NCBI GenBank assembly: GCA_036785325.1
Contig: JAXIVH010000064.1
Location: 826,501-890,500, forward strand
DNA: 64,000 bases
Reading direction: 5' to 3'
From: Urophycis tenuis
Taxonomy: Eukaryota > Chordata > Actinopteri > Gadiformes > Phycidae
Both the position numbers and the translations under genes were made by a program. Below are positions 42,794-52,414 of the stretch, piece by piece. Each line of letters begins with the position of its first letter. Positions within the stretch are counted from its first letter, which is position 1. Under the pieces are notes generated by a model that saw only the letters and a program-made list of their open reading frames with translations, was not told where the DNA came from and ran no database searches.

Positions 42794-43380
42794 TGTGCAT
42801 GTGATTGTGAGTCCAGGTTTTATTGGAAGGGGTAGAAGGGAAATGGGGGGAATGAGAGTCTCACAATGGTAATAGTAATGGCAATGGTGGTCGGTGGTGT
42901 TAGGAAAAATATGATCTAGCATCTAGCAATGGTACCGTTAGGTTGATCTGACATTCTGAAGAAGGACATACTGAAGATTGTATTCCTCTTGGCGACTTTA
43001 AGTCTGACTCTCTGGAACTTGGAGACATAACATAAAGTGATTGAAGGATACAACTTTGTCATGTCAAATCTGCTTAGTAACATGTAATCTTTATACATTA
43101 TAAGCCAATCAGAATGGGACACTCCTGTCATGCTGTTCTGGTTTGAGACTTGTATCTAATACACTGTGTTTCCGGGAGCAGGCAGAAGGAACTGAGGAAG
43201 ATTCACGCACAAATCTCATGCTCGATGAAATGCTCTGCTTCTCCTCGTACGAGACCAATAAACAACTTCAGCTCAAACTATATAGAGTTCTTGGCACTTC
43301 TTGTTCTTCGGCATCAACAACAATCTCCTCACTATCAGGTGGCACTCACAATCCAAAAGACACATGCACTGTTATTTTTT
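42675..43380. other. Spacer with poly(A) run
   Basis: A run of about 27 A (42,767-42,793) preceded by A-rich sequence may mark a retroposed tail, but no source gene is visible. The stretch 43,140-43,370 has short open frames (one reads RQKELRKIHAQIS after an acceptor-like GGGAGCAG) without a recognisable domain. Confidence 0.4.
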
Positions 43381-43640
43381 TTAAGCTCTGTAACTTATTA
43401 TGATTTTTGTACAGGGCTACACAAGCCTACACAATGTAATATTTGGTATTTCCATTAATCTTGCTCTGCTTATGACAACAATAAATCAGTTAGTATGAAG
43501 TAACTCAGTACTTGAGTCAGTCACTCATTCACTCATCCACTAATACAATGGGAATCACTCACTCTAGCATTTAGACATAATTCCATATACAATGACATTT
43601 TATCATGTAGGAACATTCCTCCTCCTGGAGATTCCCATTT
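43381..43640 (+). pseudogene. Orphan NLR/TRIM-type 3'UTR fragment
   Basis: ACACAATGTAATATTTGGTA, an AATAAA signal at about 43,481 and AGTAACTCAGTACTTGAGTC reproduce the distal 3'UTR of NLR gene 1, the TRIM gene and NLR gene 2, followed by the ATTCCTCCTCCTGGAG flank (about 43,613). No B30.2 exon precedes it, so the coding part of a fourth copy has been lost. Confidence 0.75.
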
Positions 43641-44033
43641 AATAGTATACAGTATATAAAAAAATGACTAGATACCTTTCAATGACTTCCTTATATGCAG
43701 TCTTGGCTCCACCCAGCAATCAAGGCTATTGTCTTCACCTGAGAGGCCACAACAACAGCAGAGATTGACTACTTTGTCTACTAGCTGTATGAGTTAGCAC
43801 TACCAACAGAACAGTATAACTATTAGTTACAGCATATAGCTCTCCTTCTCCTCTTCAATTATTTTTTGAATTAACATGATTTAATAACTTTCATAACTTG
43901 TATCACTTGCTTTCATGCTTCAGCTCTGCTCTGTCAGCTGGATAAAAAACAACATCAGCTGTCAATCTGAACCATCACTGTCAGGAAATGGGTTTCTTCT
44001 GCTCATATCAGACGGCATCATTTTACACACACG

Positions 44034-44064
<31 letters not shown>

Positions 44065-44297
44065 TTATTTTTATGTCATAGAAATATCATATTTATACAA
44101 CTTAACTCAAACTTAGCACAAAATGGCAGAATTAGTGTGTGTGTGCGTGTACCAGTTTGGCGACCCTCCGACACACACACACCCACACACGCACACACAC
44201 ACACACGCACACACACACACATATACACACATGTATATTGTGGTGATCAACATAATTCACCTATATGACTATGGGTGGGGGCGTGTTTCCACACGGA
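43641..44297 (+). other. Spacer with (CA)n, no gene seen
   Basis: (CA)n at 44,027-44,063 and an interrupted CA tract at 44,170-44,230. Nothing else is recognisable. Confidence 0.5.
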
Positions 44298-44334
44298 CTG
44301 TTTAGGGAACGGGAACATCCGGTTCCCTAAACAG
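44298..44334 (+). repeat. Perfect 13-bp hairpin
   Basis: CTGTTTAGGGAAC (44,298-44,310) and its exact complement (44,322-44,334) around an 11-nt loop, immediately upstream of the gag-like frame. It could be an untranslated structural element of the retrotransposon leader or a chance palindrome. Confidence 0.75.
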
Positions 44335-44339
44335 CTACT

Positions 44340-45475
44340 TCCCCACGGTGTGGGTGCGCCACTTTTATCAAGTTGCTGGAGTTTTGGGAGATCCACCGAC
44401 AACCTGGTTCGTGCAGACGGAGGCCCAGTTTGCTGATCGTGATACCACCGACGACACTGCACGCTATTTCCATGTCGTGTCGGTGCTGGGGAGATCCACT
44501 GTGGCCTGGGCGGTGAGTTTCATTACAGCCCCCTCGGCCCAGGTCAAGTACAGAGCACTCAAAGCTTTCCTGCTGAAGACGTTTGAACCATCGCAACCAG
44601 AACGAGCCCAACGGTTGTTGGCTATTAGAGGACAGCAAGCCTTCCCAGCACATGGAGATGATGCTCAACCTGCTAGGAACCAAACTTCCTATTCATCGAA
44701 CTGTTCCTCCGGCACTTGCCGCCACAGGTCTGGACGGCGCTCGATAATAGAAGGATTACCGAGCTGCACGCGTTAGCCGAGGAGGCTGACCGCTTTTTCC
44801 TGGCTGCCCAAAGTTTCGTCCCCGAGGTGCTAGCCCCGACGCGCAGTTTCAACCCCCTGAACAGTGACAGACGAACCAGCAGAGCCCTGGTATTTACTGA
44901 TGGCCGTGCTGGTACAGGTATGTGCTACCTTCACGTGCATTTTGGTGCAAAAGCAAAGGGGTGCCGATCCCCTTGCAGCTTTAAACTGGCAGGAAACGCT
45001 AAAGCTTGTGCTCAATAGTGGCCGTGAGCGCAGGCACATCAACCCGGCTGCTGTTCATCAGAGACACTCTCTCTGGGCATGAGTTTCTCCTCGACACTGG
45101 CACTCAGAGGAGCGTCCTGCCGGCTACAGTAAATGACACCATGGCCGGTGGACACGGTCCACTTTTGAAGTCCGCTAACAACACCGCTATCCACACATAT
45201 GGCACAAAGACCTGTGCTGGACCTGTGCTTCGGGGGCTGGCGGTTTGATTGGGATTTTGTCTTGGCAGACATCTCCTTTCCCCTCCTCAGCGTGGACTTC
45301 CTTTGTGCGCATGGTTTACTGGTGGACGTTAAGAACAGCCATCTAGTGGGTGCACTGACGTTATCCTCATTCCGGGGTGAGGCAGCATATTGCGAGCTCT
45401 CCAGCTCACTCTCAGAGGGTGACGAATATCACTGCCATGGCCACAACTTATCCAGATATTATCAGATTTCCATGT
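44340..45475 (+). pseudogene. Gypsy-type gag/protease remnant
   Basis: The gag-like part (44,350-44,640) reads PPTTWFVQTEAQFADRDTTD and KYRALKAFLLKTFEPSQPER. After frame changes, LPIHRTVPPALAATGLDGAR appears, then a retropepsin segment with FLLDTGTQRSVLPA (active-site DTG, about 45,090) and RFDWDFVLADISFPLLSVDF. At least three frame breaks are present; RT and LTRs are absent. It is a decayed Ty3/Gypsy fragment of a family different from the one at 28-31 kb. Confidence 0.75.
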
Positions 45476-45710
45476 GTTAGACATCATTGGAAAGCTTACT
45501 ACTTTAAACTACACTACACTAGAATCTGTGAATAACTCAAAATGCCCAAGGGACGACTTTTGTCCCTAGTTTCCATGACCTGACACATATGTGCGTTAGC
45601 CACCACAATACACAGGTAAGACACACAGGGTAAAGACTGCGTTCCAAATGTACATTGGTCGTAAGTGAACTTCTAACAGTTAGCCTGTGGAGGGGGCTGA
45701 GGGGGCGGAC

Positions 45711-45869
45711 GTGTGTGACCAGGAAGTGTGTGCTGCGCTCTGGGAGCCGCCCCGTCTCACTGGAGAGGATCATCTCCAGCATGTCTCCATGGAGCTTCTC
45801 CATCACCACCAAGATGTGCTCCACCGTCTCAAACATGGCCTCCATCAACACCTCCCTGGGGTGGCGGGA
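45711..45869 (-). pseudogene. prkd: Protein kinase D kinase-domain exon, pseudogene
   Basis: Reads SRHPREVLMEAMFETVEHIL then VVMEKLHGDMLEMILSSETG and RLPERSTHFLVTH. The string VVMEKLHGDMLEMILSS is characteristic of the PRKD hinge and alphaD-alphaE region. It is preceded by an acceptor-like AATCAG and followed by a poor donor GTCCGC. In-frame with the exon at 46,049-46,183. The retained intron means it came from DNA duplication rather than retroposition. Several substitutions at otherwise conserved positions (HPREV, STHFLVTH) point to loss of constraint. Confidence 0.8.
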
Positions 45870-46048
45870 CTGATTCTGGGACGGAGCGCGGCACACGCAC
45901 ACAGAGACACACAAGTAAAACCACACAGAAATAATCCATGTCTCTCTCACACAACACACACATGTTTACACACAGACACATAAGGTTACACAAAAGAGCC
46001 ACATGCATCTGGTGCTGCTTTGCCGTGCGTAAGAGTCTGTTGCAGTAC

Positions 46049-46183
46049 CTGTAAGATGGTGGCCTCGTTCTTCAGCTTGGTTTGGAGAGCGCCCTAGAGT
46101 CCCACAGTACCTTCAAACACAACACCAAACTGCCCTGAGCCCAGCATCTTGTCAGTGAGGATCTGATACACAAGGCTGATGTC
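46049..46183 (-). pseudogene. prkd: Protein kinase D glycine-loop exon, pseudogene
   Basis: Upstream exon of the same pseudogene: DISLVYQILTDKMLGSGQFG then VVFEGTVGL, a stop codon, and QTKLKNEATILQ before donor CAG|GTACTG. It contains the glycine-rich loop GSGQFG, but the segment that should carry the ATP-binding lysine is deleted and a TAG interrupts the frame. PRKD kinases act in diacylglycerol signalling; this copy cannot encode an active kinase. The paralogue (prkd1, 2 or 3) cannot be told. Confidence 0.8.
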
Positions 46184-46354
46184 CTGCAGAGCACATAGCA
46201 GTCAGACGCAGTGCTGACGGCCAGGATAAGGATCATTGTAATGTTGACATGCAGTTGTAATGAGCCCTCTCTGTACTAGGGGTTTCCAGTATTTATTTGG
46301 ATTTTGTTTTAGTGATCCCACTGTGTTTGCACTGTGTTTGCACACACAGGTGTT

Positions 46355-48272
46355 TTTAAGCTTTTGTTTGCCTTGGCCATGAACATGCTTGTTAAGTCAG
46401 CGGAGGTGGAGTGCAGAGGACCGCTCACCAAGTCAGGTGTGCGGCAGCCTCCCATCAGAGCTTTTATGGATGACCTGACAGTTACTACAACATCAGTTCC
46501 AGGTTGTAGGTGGGTTCTCCAAGGCCTTGAGCGGCTCATTAACTGGGCGCGTATGGGCTTTAAGCCTGCTAAGTCCCGTTCCCTGGTGGTGAAGAAGGGG
46601 TAGGTTACAGACAAGTTCCGGTTCTCGCTGGGAGGTGTCCAGATTCCATCGGTTTCAGAGGAGCCAGTGAAGAGCCTGGGGAAGATCTTTGATGGCACCC
46701 TGAGGGACAAAGCAGCGCTCAAGGTGACCAGCAGAGAACTGGGTAACTGGCTAGTGGCGGTGGATAAGTCAGGGCTGCCAGGTAAGTATAAAGCATGGAT
46801 ATATCAGCATGGCATCCTGCCACGCCTCCTCTGGCCACTACTGGTCTACGATGTCCCACTAACGACCGTTGAGGGCTTCGAGCGTAAGGTAAGTAGCTTC
46901 CTTCGCAGGTGGTTGGGCCTACCAAGAAGCCTCAGCAGCATAGCCTTGTATGGGCATAAGAACAAGCTGCGACTTCCCTTCAGTAGTCTGTCGGAGGAGT
47001 TCATGGTTACCCGTGCGAGAGAGGTGCTGCTGTACAGAGACTCGAGTGACACCAAAGTCTCCTTAGCGGGGATTGAAGTGCGGACTGGGCGGAAGTGGAG
47101 AGCCCAGGAGACGGTCGAGCAAGCTGAGGCGCGGCTGCGCCACGGTGTTCTGGTGGGAACAGTGGCGACAGGCCGGGCAGGGCTTGGGAGCAACCCAGGG
47201 CCTCGGTACAACAAGGCCCGGGGGAAGGAGAGGCGGCAGCTTATCCAGGAAGAGGTTCGAGCAGGGCTGGAGGAGACCCGCTCAAGCAAGATGGTCGGGA
47301 TGAGACAACAGGGGGCGTGGACTAGATGGGAGCAGACACTGGATAGGAAGATTTCTTGGTCAGAGCTTTGGAAGGCAGAGCCATTCCGTATAAAGTTTTT
47401 GATCCAGTCAGTCTACGACGTCCTCCCCAGCCCTTCCAACCTCTTCTGTTGGGGCCTGGCAGAAACACCTGCTTGCCCTTTGTGTCAGAGGAGAGGATCA
47501 CTGGAGCACATCCTAAGCTGTTGCCCGAAAGCCCTGGGCGAGGGGCGCTATCGTTGGCGCCACGACCAGGTGCTCAAGGTGATAGCAGATACCATCTGCT
47601 CGGGGATCTCACTCAGCAAGCAGCAACAGCCAGCTAGGCATTCAATCACCTTTGTTAAATCTGGTGAGAAGCCTCAACAACGCCCAGGCCAAACAGGGGG
47701 GCTCCTGACAACAGCTAGGGACTGGCAGCTGAAGGTGGACTTGGGGAAACAGCTTAAATTCCCAGAGACCATCGCAGTGACCACACTTAGGCCGGACTTG
47801 GTTCTTATGTCAGAATCAACAAGGCAGGTGATACTGCTGGAGTTGACTGTGCCCTGGGAAGACCGGATGGAGGAGGCATTTGAGAGGAAGAGGGCCAAGT
47901 ATGAGGAGCTGGCAGGCGAATGCCGGCGCAACGGATGGAAGACTCGTTGTAGTCCCATTGAGGTTGGTTGCCGAGGTTTCGCAGGCCAGTCACTCTGCAG
48001 GGCCCTCAAGTTGTTGGGAATAAGGGGACTGCACAGCAAGAAAGCCATCAAGAACATCACTGATGCTGCTGAGAAGGCATCAAGATGGCTGTGGATCAGG
48101 AGGGGTGATCCGTGGGTCACACAAGCTACCTAGACACAAGCCGGGGTCTGATCACCCCCGGCTAGGTCGCCTGGGCGAGGGTGTCTGATGTTGAGAGACC
48201 CGAAACACCCTATGACCTCAGGTTACATCACTGATGATGTGTCTAGGTTGCACCAGAGGGTGTATATTAAAC
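46355..48272 (+). mobile_element. REL-endonuclease LINE (Hero-like), copy 1, 5'-truncated
   Basis: Begins inside the RT domain at TTTTGTTTGCCTTGGCC and runs to the conserved 3' end GTGTATATTAAACCAG. It is nearly identical to copies 2 and 3. A single A-to-T change makes TAG at 46,601, breaking the frame; a downstream frame from 46,667 to 48,133 stays open. Copy 2 begins immediately after it. Confidence 0.9.
46667..48133 (+). pseudogene. Hero-like LINE ORF, C-terminal part of copy 1
   Basis: 488 aa equivalent to the C-terminal part of the 1086-aa protein: RT thumb, the cysteine finger CPLCQRRGSLEHILSCC, and the restriction-like endonuclease RPDLVLMSESTRQVILLELT. It lacks the RT catalytic box, so it cannot transpose alone. 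Confidence 0.85.
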
Positions 48273-51200
48273 CAGTTAATTCTGGCAGAGCCAGTGACCT
48301 CCGGGAAAGACCGGATGACTACCACGAATAGAGTGGTGACAGCTGGAGAGGCAGCAGACAGCTGGAAAGACAGCAACCGGGGCAGTGAGGGCTAGCACCC
48401 CAAACTGCAGCTCCCGTGAGGGAGCACCCACAATAAGCTACGGAAAACCCTAAAGAGTTATACCCCCGGGGGTGCCCGAGAGGGGGGGAGGATGAGCACC
48501 CCAACAGGATGGACGTACAGGTTTTGACCCAAGCTAACGGAATTACGACTATGAGTGCAGTTTGCTTATGTGGTAAAGTCTGCAAAAACCCGCGTGGTCT
48601 TAAGATCGACCAGACCAAGATGAAATGCTTGACTGGGAGGCAAGTGGTGCAACGCACAGGACCAGTGCCTGGTGAGACGCAGGAGGAGCCCGGCCCGGAG
48701 TCACCCCACAGTGCCCAGACCCTCCACGCCCCACAAGCCCTACCCCAAGTCATGCATTCAGAACACCGTCGGGTTAAGTGGCCTTCAGCCAACATGGTGA
48801 AGGAGTGGTGCCAGTTCGATGCGGATGTTGATCAGATTCTCGAAGCCACAGCCAGGGGAGATGCTGACCAGAAATTGCGCACAATGAGTGCAATGATTGT
48901 CAGCATCGCCGCCGAAAGGTTTGGCACCAAGGAGCACCACCCGATCAGCGGTGCAGGGGAGCCAAACCGACGGCAGAAGAAGATCAGCCAGCTGCGGCAA
49001 GAGCTTAGACTGCTGGGACGGCAGTACAAGCAGGCAAGAGAGGAAGAGAAGGTAAGTATAGCAGAGCTCCGCAACATCGTAAGGAGGAATCTCACGACAC
49101 TCCGTCGTGCTGAATGGCACAGGAAGAGGGGGAAGGAGAGAGCCAAGAAGCGTGCCGCCTTCATTTCAGGCCCTTTCAACTTCACCAAGAAGATCCTTGG
49201 GCAGAAGCGAGGTGGACAATTGGCCTGCTCTCAAGAAGAGGTTGACAAGTACCTCAGGGCAACTTACAGCGACAGCGCAAGGGAGCAGGATCTTGGACCC
49301 TGCAGCTTTCTGATTACACCACCAGAACCCACTTCAGCATTTAATACCAAGGAGCCAACCCTGAGAGAAGTTGAGGACATAGTCAGAGCAGCTAGATCCA
49401 ACTCAGCTCCAGGTCCCAGTGGAGTACCATATGTTGTCTACAAGAGGTGCCCCAGGCTCGTGCAGCGACTCTGGAAGATCCTTAGGGTCATCTGGAGGAG
49501 GGGGAAGGTGGCTCAGCAGTGGAGGCATGCAGAGGGTGTATGGATTCCGAAGGAAGAGAACTCTCGCACCATCGAGCAGTTTAGAAACATCTCACTCCTG
49601 AGTGTGGAGGGCAAGGTGTTCTTCAGCATTGTTGCCCGGCGCATGACAGAGTTCTTCCTGAAGAATGCATACATCGACACCTCTGTGCAGAAGGGGGGGG
49701 TCCCAAGGGTACCAGGGTGCATTGAGCACACGGGAGTTGTTACTCAGCTCATCCGGGAGGCCCGGGAGGGCAATGGGAACCTGGCAGTTTTGTGGCTTGA
49801 CCTGTCTAATGCTTACGGGTCAATTCCCCACAAACTGGTGGAGACCTCGCTTGACCGGCATCATGTTCCAGGCAAGATCAGGGACCTCATACTGGACTAT
49901 TACAACTCTTTCAGTTTGAGAGTCACCTCGGGGACAGTAACATCAGCATCACATCGGCTGGAGAAAGGCATAATCACTGGGTGTACAGTCTCAGTGATTT
50001 TGTTTGCCTTGGCCATGAACATGCTTGTTAAGTCAGCGGAGGTGGAGTGCAGAGGACCGCTCACCAAGTCAGGTGTGCGGCAGCCTCCCATCAGAGCTTT
50101 TATGGATGACCTGACAGTTACTACAACATCAGTTCCAGGTTGTAGGTGGGTTCTCCAAGGCCTTGAGCGGCTCATTAACTGGGCGCGTATGGGCTTTAAG
50201 CCTGCTAAGTCCCGTTCCCTGGTGGTGAAGAAGGGGAAGGTTACAGACAAGTTCCGGTTCTCGCTGGGAGGTGTCCAGATTCCATCGGTTTCAGAGGAGC
50301 CAGTGAAGAGCCTGGGGAAGATCTTTGATGGCACCCTGAGGGACAAAGCAGCGCTCAAGGCGACCAGCAGAGAACTGGGTAACTGGCTAGTGGCGGTGGA
50401 TAAGTCAGGGCTGCCAGGTAAGTATAAAGCATGGATATATCAGCATGGCATCCTGCCACGCCTCCTCTGGCCACTACTGGTCTACGATGTCCCACTAACG
50501 ACCGTTGAGGGCTTCGAGCGTAAGGTAAGTAGCTTCCTTCGCAGGTGGTTGGGCCTACCAAGAAGCCTCAGCAGCATAGCCTTGTATGGGCATAAGAACA
50601 AGCTGCGACTTCCCTTCAGTAGTCTGTCGGAGGAGTTCATGGTTACCCGTGCGAGAGAGGTGCTGCTGTACAGAGACTCGAGTGACACCAAAGTCTCCTT
50701 AGCGGGGATTGAAGTGCGGACTGGGCGGAAGTGGAGAGCCCAGGAGACGGTCGAGCAAGCTGAGGCGCGGCTGCGCCACGGTGTTCTGGTGGGAACAGTG
50801 GCGACAGGCCGGGCAGGGCTTGGGAGCAACCCAGGGCCTCGGTACAACAAGGCCCGGGGGAAGGAGAGGCGGCAGCTTATCCAGGAAGAGGTTCGAGCAG
50901 GGCTGGAGGAGACCCGCTCAAGCAAGATGGTCGGGATGAGACAACAGGGGGCGTGGACTAGATGGGAGCAGACACTGGATAGGAAGATTTCTTGGTCAGA
51001 GCTTTGGAAGGCAGAGCCATTCCGTATAAAGTTTTTGATCCAGTCAGTCTACGACGTCCTCCCCAGCCCTTCCAACCTCTTCTGTTGGGGCCTGGCAGAA
51101 ACACCTGCTTGCCCTTTGTGTCAGAGGAGAGGTTCACTGGAGCACATCCTAAGCTGTTGCCCGAAAGCCCTGGGCGAGGGGCGCTATCGTTGGCGCCACG

Positions 51201-51911
51201 ACCAGGTGCTGAAGGTGATAGCAGATACCATCTGCTCGGGGATCTCACTCAGCAAGCAGCAACAGCCAGCTAGGCATTCAATCACCTTTGTTAAATCTGG
51301 TGAGAAGCCTCAACAACGCCCAGGCCAAACAGGGGGGCTCCTGACAACAGCTAGGGACTGGCAGCTGAAGGTGGACTTGGGGAAACAGCTTAAATTCCCA
51401 GAGACCATCGCAGTGACCACACTTAGGCCGGACTTGGTTCTTATGTCAGAATCAACAAGGCAGGTGATACTGCTGGAGTTGACTGTGCCCTGGGAAGACC
51501 GGATGGAGGAGGCATTTGAGAGGAAGAGGGCCAAGTATGAGGAGCTGGCAGGCGAATGCCGGCGCAACGGATGGAAGACTCGTTGTAGTCCCATTGAGGT
51601 TGGTTGCCGAGGTTTCGCAGGCCAGTCACTCTGCAGGGCCCTCAAGTTGTTGGGAATAAGGGGACTGCACAGCAAGAAAGCCATCAAGAACATCACTGAT
51701 GCTGCTGAGAAGGCATCAAGATGGCTGTGGATCAGGAGGGGTGATCTGTGGGCCACACAAGCTACCTAGACACAAGCCGGGGTCTGATCACCCCCGGCTG
51801 GGTCGCCTGGGCGAGGGTGTCTGATGTTGAGAGACCCGAAACACCCTATGACCTCAGGTTACATCACTGATGATGTGTCTAGGTTGCACCAGAGGGTGTA
51901 TATTAAACCAG
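48273..51911 (+). mobile_element. REL-endonuclease LINE (Hero-like), copy 2, apparently full length
   Basis: Lies directly head-to-tail behind copy 1. A GC-rich 5' untranslated region (48,273-48,508) precedes one long ORF. The 3' UTR (51,770-51,911) ends GTGTATATTAAACCAG without a poly(A) tail, as expected for REL-type non-LTR elements. No target duplication can be assigned because copy 1 occupies the left flank. Confidence 0.88.
48509..51769 (+). CDS. Hero-like non-LTR retrotransposon protein: RT plus PD-(D/E)XK endonuclease
   Basis: 1086 aa, uninterrupted. The N-terminus has a cysteine motif CLCGKVCKNPRGLKI with a later Cys; the position where a His would be expected reads Asp. A basic helical region precedes the RT: SNSAPGPSGVPYVVYK, AVLWLDLSNAYGSIPH (motif A), EKGIITGCTVSVILFALAMN (motif B) and AFMDDLTVTTTS (catalytic FMDD, about 50,095-50,115). 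The C-terminus carries a CCHC finger CPLCQRRGSLEHILSCC and the restriction-like endonuclease RPDLVLMSESTRQVILLELT, followed by VPWEDRMEEAFERKRAKYEE. Clade assignment to Hero is from memory of fish and amphioxus relatives. The open frame and near-identity to the other copies suggest recent activity. Confidence 0.92.
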   Translation: MDVQVLTQANGITTMSAVCLCGKVCKNPRGLKIDQTKMKCLTGRQVVQRTGPVPGETQEEPGPESPHSAQTLHAPQALPQVMHSEHRRVKWPSANMVKEWCQFDADVDQILEATARGDADQKLRTMSAMIVSIAAERFGTKEHHPISGAGEPNRRQKKISQLRQELRLLGRQYKQAREEEKVSIAELRNIVRRNLTTLRRAEWHRKRGKERAKKRAAFISGPFNFTKKILGQKRGGQLACSQEEVDKYLRATYSDSAREQDLGPCSFLITPPEPTSAFNTKEPTLREVEDIVRAARSNSAPGPSGVPYVVYKRCPRLVQRLWKILRVIWRRGKVAQQWRHAEGVWIPKEENSRTIEQFRNISLLSVEGKVFFSIVARRMTEFFLKNAYIDTSVQKGGVPRVPGCIEHTGVVTQLIREAREGNGNLAVLWLDLSNAYGSIPHKLVETSLDRHHVPGKIRDLILDYYNSFSLRVTSGTVTSASHRLEKGIITGCTVSVILFALAMNMLVKSAEVECRGPLTKSGVRQPPIRAFMDDLTVTTTSVPGCRWVLQGLERLINWARMGFKPAKSRSLVVKKGKVTDKFRFSLGGVQIPSVSEEPVKSLGKIFDGTLRDKAALKATSRELGNWLVAVDKSGLPGKYKAWIYQHGILPRLLWPLLVYDVPLTTVEGFERKVSSFLRRWLGLPRSLSSIALYGHKNKLRLPFSSLSEEFMVTRAREVLLYRDSSDTKVSLAGIEVRTGRKWRAQETVEQAEARLRHGVLVGTVATGRAGLGSNPGPRYNKARGKERRQLIQEEVRAGLEETRSSKMVGMRQQGAWTRWEQTLDRKISWSELWKAEPFRIKFLIQSVYDVLPSPSNLFCWGLAETPACPLCQRRGSLEHILSCCPKALGEGRYRWRHDQVLKVIADTICSGISLSKQQQPARHSITFVKSGEKPQQRPGQTGGLLTTARDWQLKVDLGKQLKFPETIAVTTLRPDLVLMSESTRQVILLELTVPWEDRMEEAFERKRAKYEELAGECRRNGWKTRCSPIEVGCRGFAGQSLCRALKLLGIRGLHSKKAIKNITDAAEKASRWLWIRRGDLWATQAT

Positions 51912-52414
51912 TAATGAGGCACTAGTCACTGCACTCGCTTCTCTGTGCAGGCCTGTGGAAAAACAACATGTTAATAAAGTTATATCTTCATCTATCATGG
52001 ATATACTCCTACAGAGGTTCACAAATCTTGAACTTGTAGTGAGGGAACACAAAATATAGGCGTCACCGTGCAACTATCGATTGACCCATTAAATCTGGTA
52101 AACTGCATTATAACACATAAAAGAGTAGATTCACAACCGAATCACAGCAGTCACGCCTCGTGAAACACAACCCGACTCGTCGCCGTGGACACCGTCGGGT
52201 GTGCGTCCCGGCTCCTACCTTGAGTCTTGAGAGGTGACATGAGTCTCTTTACTGCGTTCGGAGAGGTCGGCCATTAATGTTGTCGGCATTGTTTTCAGCC
52301 GATTCAACATGTGTCATCGGCCACTACAGTCGTTGAGTCTCTACCAATCTGATTGGTGGAGGGCTGGCCCTTGACTGGCGAATCAGTGAAGCCCGGAAGT
52401 GAGATAAACAGTGA
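51912..52414. other. Spacer, no gene seen
   Basis: Unique-looking DNA right of the LINE pair. Short frames only; nothing recognisable. Confidence 0.4.

Noticed and set aside
48273..48508. Possible HDV-like self-cleaving ribozyme in the 5'UTR of the REL LINE
   Set aside because: R2-type elements have such ribozymes, but I could not lay out the double pseudoknot convincingly by eye. A structure search would be needed.
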